64,000 nt of DNA from Flavobacteriaceae bacterium NBU2977 (GTDB lineage Bacteria > Bacteroidota > Bacteroidia > Flavobacteriales > Flavobacteriaceae), in contig JAIOUW010000001.1 of assembly GCA_019931105.1 (NCBI GenBank), forward strand, positions 1,736,001 through 1,800,000, given 5' to 3'. The notes beneath the pieces are model-generated. The model was not told the origin of the DNA, did not search any database, and saw only the letters and a program-made list of their open reading frames with translations. The position numbers and the translations under genes were made by a program. Numbering within the stretch: the first letter of the stretch is position 1; the number at the start of each line of letters is the position of its first letter. Positions 8,304 through 16,908 of the stretch are shown in pieces.

Positions 8304-9185
8304 ATGAAAACAATGGTTTCCATCAGTCCGAATGAACTTTCAACGGGCCAGTTACATGCCTATCTTTTGGGTGCCGTAGGCCCAAGGCCCATCGCATTTG
8401 CGAGTACGGTAGATGAAAAAGGCAGGCCTAACCTTTCGCCTTTTAGTTTTTTCAATGTTTTTAGTGCGAATCCGCCAATATTGATTTTCTCGCCAGCAAG
8501 AAGGGTACGTGACAACACGACCAAACATACTCTGGAGAATGCATTGAAAACCCAAGAAGTAGTGATAAATGTTGTGAATTACGATATTGTTCAGCAAATG
8601 TCATTGGCGAGTACCGAGTATGGCGAAGGTATCAATGAGTTCAAAAAAGCGGGACTGGCCATGTTACGATCCGATTTGGTACAACCTTATCGGGTCGCCG
8701 AATCCCCGGTGCAGTTTGAATGTAAGGTTACAAAGGTTGAAGCTTTGGGAAAAGAGGGAGGTGCCGGAAACCTGATTTTTTCCGAAGTATTGAAAATACA
8801 CATTCATTCATCGATTCTGGATAAAAATGGAAACATAGACCAACATAAAATCGACCAGGTGGCCCGTATGGGAGGCAATTGGTATTGTCGTGCCACGGCC
8901 GGTATGTTCGAAGTGCCAAAACCATTGACCACTTTGGGAATCGGGGTGGATCAAATTCCTGAACAGATTCGATTGAGCAAGGTGTTGACCGGTAACGATC
9001 TAGGTATGTTGGGGAATATAGAAGAGATGCCGTCTGAAAAGGAAGTGGAAGAATTTATTGACGACAATAATGATTTGGCCAAGATTGTTGCAAGTGGCGA
9101 TCGATTAAAAATAGAGCGAAGGGCACAGAAGTTTTTGGAAGAAGGAAATGTTTTATCGGCTTGGAAACTATTACTTTCGAAATGA
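8304..9185 (+). CDS. Flavin reductase-like (flavoredoxin family) protein
   Basis: A 293-residue protein with the FMN-binding split-barrel of the DIM6/NTAB flavin reductase family. Typical segments are AVGPRPIAFASTVDEKG and NLSPFSFFNVFSANPP, with conserved SPARR nearby. Relatives bind FMN and either reduce flavin with NAD(P)H or pass electrons as flavoredoxins. The C-terminal 60 residues are an acidic, helical extension. The last bases overlap the next gene as ATGA, so the methyltransferase downstream is translationally coupled. The electron partner is not evident. Confidence 0.9.
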   Translation: MKTMVSISPNELSTGQLHAYLLGAVGPRPIAFASTVDEKGRPNLSPFSFFNVFSANPPILIFSPARRVRDNTTKHTLENALKTQEVVINVVNYDIVQQMSLASTEYGEGINEFKKAGLAMLRSDLVQPYRVAESPVQFECKVTKVEALGKEGGAGNLIFSEVLKIHIHSSILDKNGNIDQHKIDQVARMGGNWYCRATAGMFEVPKPLTTLGIGVDQIPEQIRLSKVLTGNDLGMLGNIEEMPSEKEVEEFIDDNNDLAKIVASGDRLKIERRAQKFLEEGNVLSAWKLLLSK

Positions 9186-9988
9186 AACGGATTCAACTTT
9201 TCGAATTTGAGGATTTTTCATGGTTTCCGTATTGGTTGCGTACATGCATGACCAATCTATTGATGGTATTGCACCGCATGATGGGTATCAGTGAGGTCTT
9301 GGCCGATTTGATTACAGATTCGCTTAAGAGGCAAGATTTGAATCAAATCGTTGATTTGGGTTCCGGTTCGGGCGGGGCCATGCCCGAGGTATTGCAGTTG
9401 GTGCGCAAAACGCCGCGATTCGAGCATGTTGAATTGATTTTGACAGATCTATATCCGAACCCCGAAATCGTTAAAAAATATGAGCATGGTGATATGCACG
9501 GGGTCACGTACCGAAGCAAACCTGTTGATGCAACGAATATTTCCAAGGCACCTCAAGGTCTCAAGACCATGATCAATAGTTTTCATCATATGCCGCCAGA
9601 GGCGGCCCGAAAAATATTGCAATCTTGTCAAGAGAACCGACAACCGCTTTTGGTCTATGAATTGGCGGAGAACAAAATGCCTTTGTTGCTATGGTGGCTT
9701 TTGCTTCCGATATCGCTTTTGATCTTAATGGTCATGGTGCTGTTTATGACACCTTTTGTCAAGCCGATGACCTGGCAGCAGTTGGTATTTACCTATTTGA
9801 TTCCAATCATACCCATTTGTTATGCTTGGGACGGACAGGCTTCTTTGCCGCGAATGTACGCCTTCAAAGACATCGACATACTTCTTGAAGGATTGCATTC
9901 TGATACCTATACCTGGGAAAAAGGTTATGCCTATAAGAAGAATAACAAGAAAACGGGAACTTATTTGATCGGCTTGCCAATCGGTTAG
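9182..9988 (+). CDS. SAM-dependent methyltransferase with a membrane segment
   Basis: The 268-residue protein has the class I methyltransferase motif I VDLGSGSGGAMPEV near residue 60 and a downstream acidic loop (LTDLYPNP). After about residue 165 a strongly hydrophobic stretch (LLLWWLLLPISLLILMVMVL) predicts at least one membrane helix, which is unusual for this fold. The start at 9182 uses an ATGA overlap with the flavin reductase stop; an earlier TTG at 9161 is less likely. The substrate is unknown; a membrane-embedded lipid or quinone-like substrate would fit the hydrophobic part, but that is a guess. Confidence 0.8.
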   Translation: MKRIQLFEFEDFSWFPYWLRTCMTNLLMVLHRMMGISEVLADLITDSLKRQDLNQIVDLGSGSGGAMPEVLQLVRKTPRFEHVELILTDLYPNPEIVKKYEHGDMHGVTYRSKPVDATNISKAPQGLKTMINSFHHMPPEAARKILQSCQENRQPLLVYELAENKMPLLLWWLLLPISLLILMVMVLFMTPFVKPMTWQQLVFTYLIPIIPICYAWDGQASLPRMYAFKDIDILLEGLHSDTYTWEKGYAYKKNNKKTGTYLIGLPIG

Positions 9989-10081
9989 TTAATCTTGATA
10001 ACTTCTTGGATCTATATTAGGACGATAAAGGTCTTACCCCTACTTTTAAAGACTTTATTTGTAAACATATAATTCGTAATC

Positions 10082-10459
10082 ATGGAAGTACAAGGAAAAA
10101 TAAAATTGATCGGTGAGACACAAACTTTTGGCAATAACGGTTTTAGAAAGCGGGAAGTTGTCGTTACCACCGAAGAACAATATCCACAACATTTAATGAT
10201 CGAGTTTGTTCAAGATAAGACCGAGCTTTTGAACAATTATAACGTAGGGCAGCCCGTTAAGATCAGCATCAATTTAAGAGGTCGTGAATGGACGAATCCG
10301 CAGGGCGAGGTAAAATATTTCAATTCGATCCAGGGTTGGCGTATCGAAAGCCTACAATCTGAAGCAGCGAACAACGAAATGCCCCCGGTCGCCCCGATCG
10401 AGGCATTTGAACCGGTCGATACATTAAATGAAGAAGAGCACGATGACCTGCCTTTCTAA
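10082..10459 (+). CDS. DUF3127 family protein (OB-fold-like)
   Basis: The 125-residue protein matches DUF3127: an N-terminal beta-rich domain (EVQGKIKLIGETQTF, FRKREVVVTTEE, RGREWTNPQGEVKYFNSIQGW) with an acidic tail ending EEEHDDLPF. The pattern of a small beta-barrel plus an acidic tip ending in DLPF resembles single-stranded DNA-binding proteins, whose tails recruit partners. A nucleic-acid role is therefore plausible but unproven. It stands alone, with a terminator hairpin downstream. Confidence 0.88.
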   Translation: MEVQGKIKLIGETQTFGNNGFRKREVVVTTEEQYPQHLMIEFVQDKTELLNNYNVGQPVKISINLRGREWTNPQGEVKYFNSIQGWRIESLQSEAANNEMPPVAPIEAFEPVDTLNEEEHDDLPF

Positions 10460-10544
10460 TTAAGAATAGTTAACGCAATGGTGCTCCGATAAGGTCGAAC
10501 GCATAGCCGGGGCCCTTGCACAAAATGAAGGTTTGACCCAATGG

Positions 10545-10580
10545 GCCTAAATGAAATGAACTGTTCGTTTAGGCTTTTTT
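10545..10580 (+). terminator. Rho-independent terminator after the DUF3127 gene
   Basis: A 9-bp stem (GCCTAAATG paired with CGTTTAGGC, one wobble pair) is followed by a run of T. It also covers the candidate ATG at 10541 of the next gene, which argues for the later start at 10595. Confidence 0.75.
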
Positions 10581-10594
10581 GTTACTTTAAGGGT

Positions 10595-12001
10595 ATGGAT
10601 TTTACCAAGGCCATAGAGCGTATTTTCAAGAAATATCTGCCGTCCCCTTTTACTTTGGCGGTACTTTTAACGCTATTGACCATACTATTGGCGCTGCTAT
10701 TGATCAAGAATACCGAAAAGTCATGGCATTTGACAACGGTTCTTTCGTATTGGGAAGACGGAATCTGGAATAATGGACTTTTGGTGTTTGCCTACCAAAT
10801 GATGCTGATTCTAGTTTTAGGACACGTTTTGGTGCTTAGCAAACCAATGGGAAAACTTATATTGCGTTTAACCGGCCTGGTGAAAGATTCGGCAGGCGCC
10901 GCTGTTTTGGTCGCACTTTCGACCATGTTGGTTTCTTTTTTTAATTGGGGTTTGGGCCTTATTTTCGGTGCGATCTTGGCCCGCAAGGTTGGCGAACATG
11001 CCCACAAAAACAATATTCCTGTTAATTATCCGCTTATAGGGGCCGCTGGCTATGTTGGTCTGATGGTCTGGCATGGCGGCATCAGTGGTTCGGCCCCTTT
11101 GAAGGTGTCTGAAGCCGGACATTTGCACTCATTGATGAAAGGCGTTTCGAAGTCCCACATGGTTTTAGAATTGCCCGACTTCATATCGACTTCCGAGACA
11201 ATTTTTAGTCCAATGAACATCGTCGTATTCATCGTATTGTTGATTTCGATTTCCATTTTGGCTTATCGTTTGGGAAAAAAGGCGAAACCTACGAATTGGG
11301 ACAGTGGCGAGTATAACTTTTCAACACCCGGCGTAGATAGTGGGTCAAGGGAGACCCCTGCGGCTCCAGAACATGATTTTGGGGAGTCCCTCGATCGTTC
11401 GGGATTCTTTGCCATGGGTTTCGGTATTTTGATTTTGGCAACTTTTCTGGTTCAATACTCCGAGATGATGGGCCAACTTAACATAACGCCGAACATGCTC
11501 AATTTTTTTATGCTCGGACTGGCTTTGCTGATGCATGGTAGCTTCAAGAATTTCTTAAAAGCGGTAGAAATGGCCATTGGTGATGTTTCGGGCATTTTGA
11601 TTCAATTTCCGTTGTATTTTGGCATTATGGGGATTATGGCCGGTAGCGGTATGATCGATTCTATTTCCGATTTTTTTGTTTCCATTTCAAATCGGACCAC
11701 CTTACCGATTTTTACTTTTTTTAGTGCGGGCATGGTAAATATTTTTGTTCCTAGCGGTGGTGGTCAATGGGCGGTACAGGGCCCTATGATCATCGAGTCC
11801 GCATTAAAGCTTGATATTCCATTGTCAAAGGCCGTTATGGCGCTCGCCTATGGTGATCAGGTTACCAACATGCTTCAACCCTTTTGGGCGTTGCCATTAT
11901 TGGGAATTACAAAGTTGAAAGCCAAGGAAATATTGCCTTATACCATCTTGTTTATGCTTGTTGGGGGATCTATCTATCTTTTAGGGCTATTCATCTTTTG
12001 A
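10595..12001 (+). CDS. Short-chain fatty acid transporter (AtoE family)
   Basis: A 468-residue integral membrane protein with about a dozen hydrophobic helices. It belongs to the TIGR00366/AtoE short-chain fatty acid transporter family; FVPSGGGQWAVQGP and AYGDQVTNMLQPFWALPLLGI are characteristic near the C terminus, and SFFNWGLGLIFGAILARKV near the middle. It should import short-chain fatty acids such as butyrate or acetoacetate. The ATG at 10595 was chosen because upstream ATGs fall in the terminator of the previous gene. The aat gene follows after 34 bp and may be cotranscribed. Confidence 0.93.
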   Translation: MDFTKAIERIFKKYLPSPFTLAVLLTLLTILLALLLIKNTEKSWHLTTVLSYWEDGIWNNGLLVFAYQMMLILVLGHVLVLSKPMGKLILRLTGLVKDSAGAAVLVALSTMLVSFFNWGLGLIFGAILARKVGEHAHKNNIPVNYPLIGAAGYVGLMVWHGGISGSAPLKVSEAGHLHSLMKGVSKSHMVLELPDFISTSETIFSPMNIVVFIVLLISISILAYRLGKKAKPTNWDSGEYNFSTPGVDSGSRETPAAPEHDFGESLDRSGFFAMGFGILILATFLVQYSEMMGQLNITPNMLNFFMLGLALLMHGSFKNFLKAVEMAIGDVSGILIQFPLYFGIMGIMAGSGMIDSISDFFVSISNRTTLPIFTFFSAGMVNIFVPSGGGQWAVQGPMIIESALKLDIPLSKAVMALAYGDQVTNMLQPFWALPLLGITKLKAKEILPYTILFMLVGGSIYLLGLFIF

Positions 12002-12035
12002 TACCTTTTCACTATTTTTAAAAAAAGAGGGCGCC

Positions 12036-12707
12036 ATGGAAAAGAGCGGACATTTCAGGCCTTTGTACTTTATATCCGATGAGCTATATTTTCCGCCGGT
12101 CGAAAATGCCAATATTGATGGACTTTTGGCCGTTGGCGGGGACCTCTCGCCTGAACGCCTCATATTGGCCTATAAAAGTGGAATATTTCCTTGGTTCAAT
12201 GAGAATTCAGTGATTTTATGGTGGTGCCCAGACCCGAGAATGGTACTTTATCCAAAGAAGATCAAGATTTCAAAAAGTATGCGAAAGGTTATGGGTTCGA
12301 ATCTTTTCAGATTGACAAAAGACACCTGTTTTGAAACCGTCATCGAAAATTGTGCAAAGATTCCCCGTTTGGGCCAGGAAGGTACTTGGATTACCCCCCA
12401 GATGAAAAACGCCTATTTAGCGCTGCATAAAACAGGAATTGCACATTCGTATGAAGTCTGGAAGGAAAACAAGTTGGTAGGCGGACTTTATGGAATCGAT
12501 TTGGGTCACGTCTTCTGTGGTGAGAGCATGTTCAGTTTGACCAGCAATGCCTCAAAATTTGCCCTTATCAAATTGGCGCAAGAACTTGACTCAAAAAATT
12601 ATGCCCTGATCGATTGCCAAGTCTATACCGAACACTTGGCAAGTCTTGGTGCTGAAGAAATAAGTAGAAGTTCTTTTCTGAGGCAGCTGAAGTGTATTGA
12701 CCAATAG
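12036..12707 (+). CDS. aat: Leucyl/phenylalanyl-tRNA--protein transferase
   Basis: The 223-residue product matches Aat: FPPVENANIDGLLAVGGDLSPE, then YKSGIFPWFNENSVILWWCPDPRMVL, and GLYGIDLGHVFCGESMFS. The enzyme moves Leu or Phe from charged tRNA to N-terminal Arg or Lys of proteins, marking them for ClpS/ClpAP in the N-degron pathway. The length is normal for the family. Its stop lies 4 bp from the end of the convergent MerR/B12 gene, so no room remains for a conventional terminator. Confidence 0.97.
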   Translation: MEKSGHFRPLYFISDELYFPPVENANIDGLLAVGGDLSPERLILAYKSGIFPWFNENSVILWWCPDPRMVLYPKKIKISKSMRKVMGSNLFRLTKDTCFETVIENCAKIPRLGQEGTWITPQMKNAYLALHKTGIAHSYEVWKENKLVGGLYGIDLGHVFCGESMFSLTSNASKFALIKLAQELDSKNYALIDCQVYTEHLASLGAEEISRSSFLRQLKCIDQ

Positions 12708-12711
12708 CTTG

Positions 12712-13605
12712 TTAAATTGATGCGGTCGCACTTTCCATTTTCTCGTTTAAAAGGCCTATGAATTCTTCGGGACTTTTCAAGACAACGATTTGATCTGATT
12801 CTTCTAAATTCTTTAAAAGCTTCGCTGAACCGGCCATGGCAATGGGAGATGTGGTTGAGGCCAGTAGCGAATTGATCAGGGTTTTGGTCTTTAGCGGCCT
12901 CGATATGGTAAGTAAGGTCATCATCAATTGGGGTTTGACCAACTGCACAACGGATCTGAGGTCTTCTTGGGGCACATTCTGTCCGAGATAGAAAGTTTTC
13001 CAACCCATTTCTTTCGCAAGATAATAGGCTAGCAAGAGGCCTATCTCATGAGTTTCTTCCTCCATTAAAAAAAGCACGATTTTGGGCGCGTCATCCTTAG
13101 GATGTGGAATGGCCTCAATGGCTGATAGAATCTTTTGTTTGATAAGATTGGAAATAAAGTGCTCTTGGGCGGGCAAAGCTTTATTGGTCCCCCAAAGAAC
13201 ACCAACATGATTCAGAAAAGGATAAACAAGATTCGTTATCGTCTTCATTAGGCCCGAACGCATAATATGCCTCCCCAAGATTTCAGAGAACCTGACCTCG
13301 TTCATTTCAAGCATACATAAAACCAAAGCGTTAATATCGTCTTTCGGAGATGCCTTCAAGAGTATTTCTGATACCTTATTATTGAGTTCTTTTTGAGACA
13401 TTTTATCGATGTGCGATATTCTATGGCCATTACGCAATAAAATACCAATGTTCAAAAGCATTCGAAGTTGATCGTCGGTATAGTACCTTATATTGGTATC
13501 GGTGCGTTTTGGTTCTAAAAAATTGTAACGGGTCTCCCACTTTCTCAAAGTATGCGCCTTGAAGTCGGTCAGGGAAACGATATCGGACATGGAATAAGTA
13601 GACAT
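12712..13605 (-). CDS. CarH-like B12-dependent MerR regulator (light sensor)
   Basis: The 297-residue protein has an N-terminal MerR helix-turn-helix (residues 4-70, with HTLRKWETRYNFLEPKRT), a helical B12-capping domain and a cobalamin-binding Rossmann domain. The capping domain keeps the W-x9-EH signature of CarH photoreceptors (W138, E148, H149), and the B12 domain keeps E-x-H-x-x-G (E184, H186, G189), whose His is the lower cobalt ligand. In Thermus CarH the residue after the Trp is His132, the upper ligand after photolysis; here it is Gly139. Such proteins bind adenosylcobalamin, repress carotenoid genes in the dark and release DNA in light. It is divergent from a fasciclin/carotenoid locus, and TTGTCTA motifs lie in the shared promoter region. 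Confidence 0.92.
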   Translation of the reverse strand: MSTYSMSDIVSLTDFKAHTLRKWETRYNFLEPKRTDTNIRYYTDDQLRMLLNIGILLRNGHRISHIDKMSQKELNNKVSEILLKASPKDDINALVLCMLEMNEVRFSEILGRHIMRSGLMKTITNLVYPFLNHVGVLWGTNKALPAQEHFISNLIKQKILSAIEAIPHPKDDAPKIVLFLMEEETHEIGLLLAYYLAKEMGWKTFYLGQNVPQEDLRSVVQLVKPQLMMTLLTISRPLKTKTLINSLLASTTSPIAMAGSAKLLKNLEESDQIVVLKSPEEFIGLLNEKMESATASI

Positions 13606-13623
13606 GTAGAACTTTTAGGTCTT

Positions 13624-13631
13624 CAAATATA
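13624..13631 (-). promoter_or_regulatory. -7 element of the carH-like gene
   Basis: On the minus strand TATATTTG matches TAnnTTTG, 19 bp upstream of the regulator's start. It overlaps a TTGTCTA motif (13630-13636), which suggests autoregulation. Confidence 0.6.
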
Positions 13632-13774
13632 GACAAGATATTTCGTAAACACACGATATGGACGGTAATAATCCATTGAATTCAAGAATTTTGTCTAATA
13701 TTTAACAAAAAAAGTTTGACAATCTTATTTTTCATTTGTATTCTTGTCTAACTTTAACCATAAAATATTAGACA
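13630..13774. promoter_or_regulatory. Divergent control region with four TTGTCTA-type motifs
   Basis: Copies of TTGTCTA, or its end TGTCTAA, occur at 13630-13636 (minus strand), 13691-13698 and 13744-13751 (plus strand) and 13768-13774 (minus strand, TGTCTAA). At 13744 the motif runs directly into TAACTTTA, a near match to the -7 consensus, 18 bp before the fasciclin ATG; at 13630 it runs into the regulator's own -7 box. This repeated placement over both promoters is what one expects for operators of the CarH-like repressor. The operator assignment is inference. Confidence 0.55.
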
Positions 13775-15297
13775 TGAAAAAGAGAATTCACTATTTGTTT
13801 ATGGTCGTGGGAGTTTCACTATTGGCTTTTGCCTGTAGTGATAACTCCGATGACGACCAGTTGATGGAAACTTCACAAACCATTGTTGAAGTGGCACAAG
13901 ACACCGATGTCCTAACTTCTTTAGTCGGCGCACTCGCCAAAGCTGATGAGGCAGACGACTCTGATTTAATCGGAACATTGAGCGGAAATGGGCCTTTTAC
14001 AGTTTTTGCCCCCACTAATGAAGCATTCACCAATCTTCTGAACGCCTTGGACGATTATGGATCATTGGAAGATTTCGATACCGATGAAGACCGAATGATA
14101 TTGGCCTCAATCTTAAAGTATCATGTTATAGCCGGAGTTGGCGCAAAATCAACCGACCTTTCTGATGGGCAGCAGCTCAGTACTGTGTTACAAGAAAATC
14201 TAAGCGTACGACTTGACAATGGCGTTTTCATATCAGATGCCACCGAAACTGATGCCGCTGTTGTCGTTGCCGATGTAATGGCCAGTAACGGAGTGGTACA
14301 TTTAATAGATAAGGTTCTAGTACCGCAGGTGGTTCTCGATCAAATAAACGATTCGGAAACCGTTACTTCGACTTTGACCGATTTGGTAGTGGAAACTGAG
14401 GCCCTATCGGTTTTAGAGGCTGCGGTTATTAAAGCCGATTTGGCCGAAACACTTAGCTCTGATGGGCCTTTTACCGTATTTGCCCCGACGAATGACGCTT
14501 TTATTGCTTTATTGGACGCTCTTGGCGAAGATTATAATAGCTTGGATGATTTCGATACTGAAGATGAAATGGCATTGTTGAAAGATATATTATTATATCA
14601 TGTTATTGTAGGAGCCTCTGTACTTTCGACCGATTTGGCAGAGGGCGATGTCGATACGGCGCTCGCAAATAATTCAATTGCGGTGATCGCTTCGGGTGAA
14701 ACATTCGTTATCGGAGACGCTTCTGATGTGAACGCCAATATTACCGGTGTTGATATTATGGCGTCAAATGGAGTTGCGCACACTATCGATAAGGTGTTGC
14801 TTCCGCAATCGGCCATTGATTTCATAGCATCGATGAACGCAAAGAATATAGTGGAACTCGCCATTGATACAGAAGATTTGAGCGCTTTGGTGGCTGCATT
14901 GCAGCAAGCCGATGCCGGCTTGGTCGAGTTATTGTCAGGTGAGGGGCCCTTCACCGTTTTTGCCCCCACGAACCAGGCATTTGAGAATTTGCTGCATGAA
15001 TTAGGAGATGATTATAATAGCTTGGAAGATTTTGACACCGAGGAAGAAAAGGCTACACTGGCGAACATCTTGACCTATCATGTTGTCTCTGGTGCGGCGG
15101 TTTATTCTAATGCGCTGAGTGATGGACAGGTTGTGACCATGGCCCAAGAGAATGAGACTACCATTCTGATCAATGGTTCGGACATTGATGTTCAAGACGG
15201 TCAACACAATACATCTCGGGTCTTGGTAGCCGATCAAGAGGCAAGAAATGGGGTGGTTCATATTGTTGATCGCGTTTTATTGCCCCCAAGTCACTGA
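13774..15297 (+). CDS. Lipoprotein with three fasciclin (FAS1) domains
   Basis: The 507-residue protein starts MKKRIHYLFMVVGVSLLAFAC, a lipoprotein signal with lipobox LAFAC. Three FAS1 repeats follow at about 37-190, 199-350 and 357-505. Each carries GPFTVFAPTN-x-AF, a YHV motif and a closing NGVVH or NGVAH block; repeats two and three share long identical segments around YNSL-DDFDTE, showing recent internal duplication. It is acidic and calcium-binding in appearance, probably outer-membrane-anchored and adhesive. The frame extends to a TTG at 13744, but the ATG at 13774 gives the proper signal peptide. The gene sits between the light regulator and crtI, with a terminator after it; its link to carotenoids is unknown. 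Confidence 0.92.
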   Translation: MKKRIHYLFMVVGVSLLAFACSDNSDDDQLMETSQTIVEVAQDTDVLTSLVGALAKADEADDSDLIGTLSGNGPFTVFAPTNEAFTNLLNALDDYGSLEDFDTDEDRMILASILKYHVIAGVGAKSTDLSDGQQLSTVLQENLSVRLDNGVFISDATETDAAVVVADVMASNGVVHLIDKVLVPQVVLDQINDSETVTSTLTDLVVETEALSVLEAAVIKADLAETLSSDGPFTVFAPTNDAFIALLDALGEDYNSLDDFDTEDEMALLKDILLYHVIVGASVLSTDLAEGDVDTALANNSIAVIASGETFVIGDASDVNANITGVDIMASNGVAHTIDKVLLPQSAIDFIASMNAKNIVELAIDTEDLSALVAALQQADAGLVELLSGEGPFTVFAPTNQAFENLLHELGDDYNSLEDFDTEEEKATLANILTYHVVSGAAVYSNALSDGQVVTMAQENETTILINGSDIDVQDGQHNTSRVLVADQEARNGVVHIVDRVLLPPSH

Positions 15298-15330
15298 TGC
15301 GAAAATAATGTTGGTTTAGTTGGTTGTTCA

Positions 15331-15371
15331 GGGCATCGATGTCACGGTCTTAAGTGATTTCGATGCCTTTT
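15331..15371 (+). terminator. Terminator between the FAS1 gene and crtI
   Basis: An 8-bp stem GGCATCGA/TCGATGCC with an inner TCAC/GTGA helix is followed by TTTT. It suggests that crtI has its own promoter or depends on read-through. Confidence 0.6.
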
Positions 15372-15442
15372 ATGGTAGAGATAATTCGCTTAAATTGAGA
15401 TCGGCACCTAAGATTGAATATGATACTTAATCGAAATCGAAA

Positions 15443-16906
15443 TTGAAGAAGAAGAAAATCGTCGTCATCGGTTCGGGATTTTCATCATTGTCGGCAAGTT
15501 GTTATTTGGCAAAGGCCGGTTATGATGTTCTAATACTCGAAAAGAACTATGAAATAGGGGGTAGGGCGCGTCAACTTAAAAAGAATGGCTTTGTCTTTGA
15601 TATCGGCCCCACTTTCTATTGGATGCCCGATGTTTTTGAAAGTTTTTTCGGTGATTTTAAGAAATCCCCTGAACAGTTCTATAATCTGATAAAGCTGAAT
15701 CCGGCTTATCGGGTATATTTCGGTCAAGGTGATGCTATCAGTATCGCCGATAATTTGGGTGAAATAAAAGGAACATTCGAGGGTATCGAAGAGGGTAGTG
15801 CCCGAAAACTGGAAAAATTCATCTCGTTGGCCAAGAAAAACTACGACTTGGCCATCAAGCAGCTGGTTTATAAACCGGGAGAAAATGTTTTCGAAATTAT
15901 CAATATGCAGACGATCTTAAGGATTAGCGATTTTTTTCGATCGACCAAGCGGCAAATTGGGCGCTATGTCAAGAATAAGAAATTACGGTCCATTCTAGAG
16001 TTTCCAGTACTTTTTTTAGGCGCAAAACCAAGTAATACGCCTTCCTTCTATAACTTCATGAATTACGCTGATTTTGGCCTTGGCACATGGCATCCGATGG
16101 GCGGTATGTACAAAGTTGTTGAGGCGATGACCTCATTGGCTTTGCAGCTGGGTGTTGAAATAAGAACCAATGACCCCGTGCAAGGTTTTGAAATTGAGGG
16201 TGACCAGGTAAAAAGGGTGAAAACGACCAAAGAGTCGTATGACTGTGATATTGTACTCAGTGGTGCCGATTACCATCATACCGAGGCTTTATTGCCTTTG
16301 GAATTCAGGCAGTATCCTGAGTCTTTTTGGCAGAAAAAGATTTTTGCTCCCTCGGCACTTTTATTCTATGTAGCGTTTGACAAAAAAATAAAAAATGTTT
16401 CGCACCACACACTGTTTTTCGATACTGATTTTGAAGCACATGCAAAGACCATTTATGACACCAATGAATGGGCCGAAAAACCACTGTTTTATGGTAGTTT
16501 TCCAAGCATAACCGATAATACTACTGCCCCCGAAGGCAAGGAGGCGGGTATATTTTTGATTCCGATAGCTTCTGATTTAAAAGACACTCCCGATATCAGG
16601 GAGCAATATTTTGATCAGATAATTCGACGTTTGGAGTATCTCACAGATCAAAAAGTGGCCGAACATATAATATTTAAAGAATCATATTGTGTCAACGATT
16701 TCAAGGCCGATTATAATTCATATAAAGGTAATGCCTATGGCTTGGCAAATACACTCCGTCAGACGCACATTCTGAGACCGAAAATGAAAAGCAAAAAGCT
16801 TAAAAACCTATATTTCACAGGTCAGCTGACCGTACCTGGCCCAGGGGTTCCGCCATCACTGATTTCGGGAAAAATTGTAAGTGACCTAATCTCAAAGTAC
16901 CATTAA
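15443..16906 (+). CDS. crtI: Phytoene desaturase (CrtI)
   Basis: The 487-residue flavoprotein begins with the FAD dinucleotide fold (VVIGSGFSSLSASCYLAKAG and LILEKNYEIGGRAR) and ends with the CrtI FAD motif YFTGQLTVPGPGVPPSLISGK. It desaturates phytoene stepwise to lycopene at the membrane. The start codon appears to be TTG at 15443: an in-frame stop lies at 15428-15430, there is no ATG or GTG between, and the next internal Met would remove the essential Rossmann motif. Two bases separate it from crtB, so they form one operon. Confidence 0.96.
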   Translation: MKKKKIVVIGSGFSSLSASCYLAKAGYDVLILEKNYEIGGRARQLKKNGFVFDIGPTFYWMPDVFESFFGDFKKSPEQFYNLIKLNPAYRVYFGQGDAISIADNLGEIKGTFEGIEEGSARKLEKFISLAKKNYDLAIKQLVYKPGENVFEIINMQTILRISDFFRSTKRQIGRYVKNKKLRSILEFPVLFLGAKPSNTPSFYNFMNYADFGLGTWHPMGGMYKVVEAMTSLALQLGVEIRTNDPVQGFEIEGDQVKRVKTTKESYDCDIVLSGADYHHTEALLPLEFRQYPESFWQKKIFAPSALLFYVAFDKKIKNVSHHTLFFDTDFEAHAKTIYDTNEWAEKPLFYGSFPSITDNTTAPEGKEAGIFLIPIASDLKDTPDIREQYFDQIIRRLEYLTDQKVAEHIIFKESYCVNDFKADYNSYKGNAYGLANTLRQTHILRPKMKSKKLKNLYFTGQLTVPGPGVPPSLISGKIVSDLISKYH

Positions 16907-16908
16907 AG

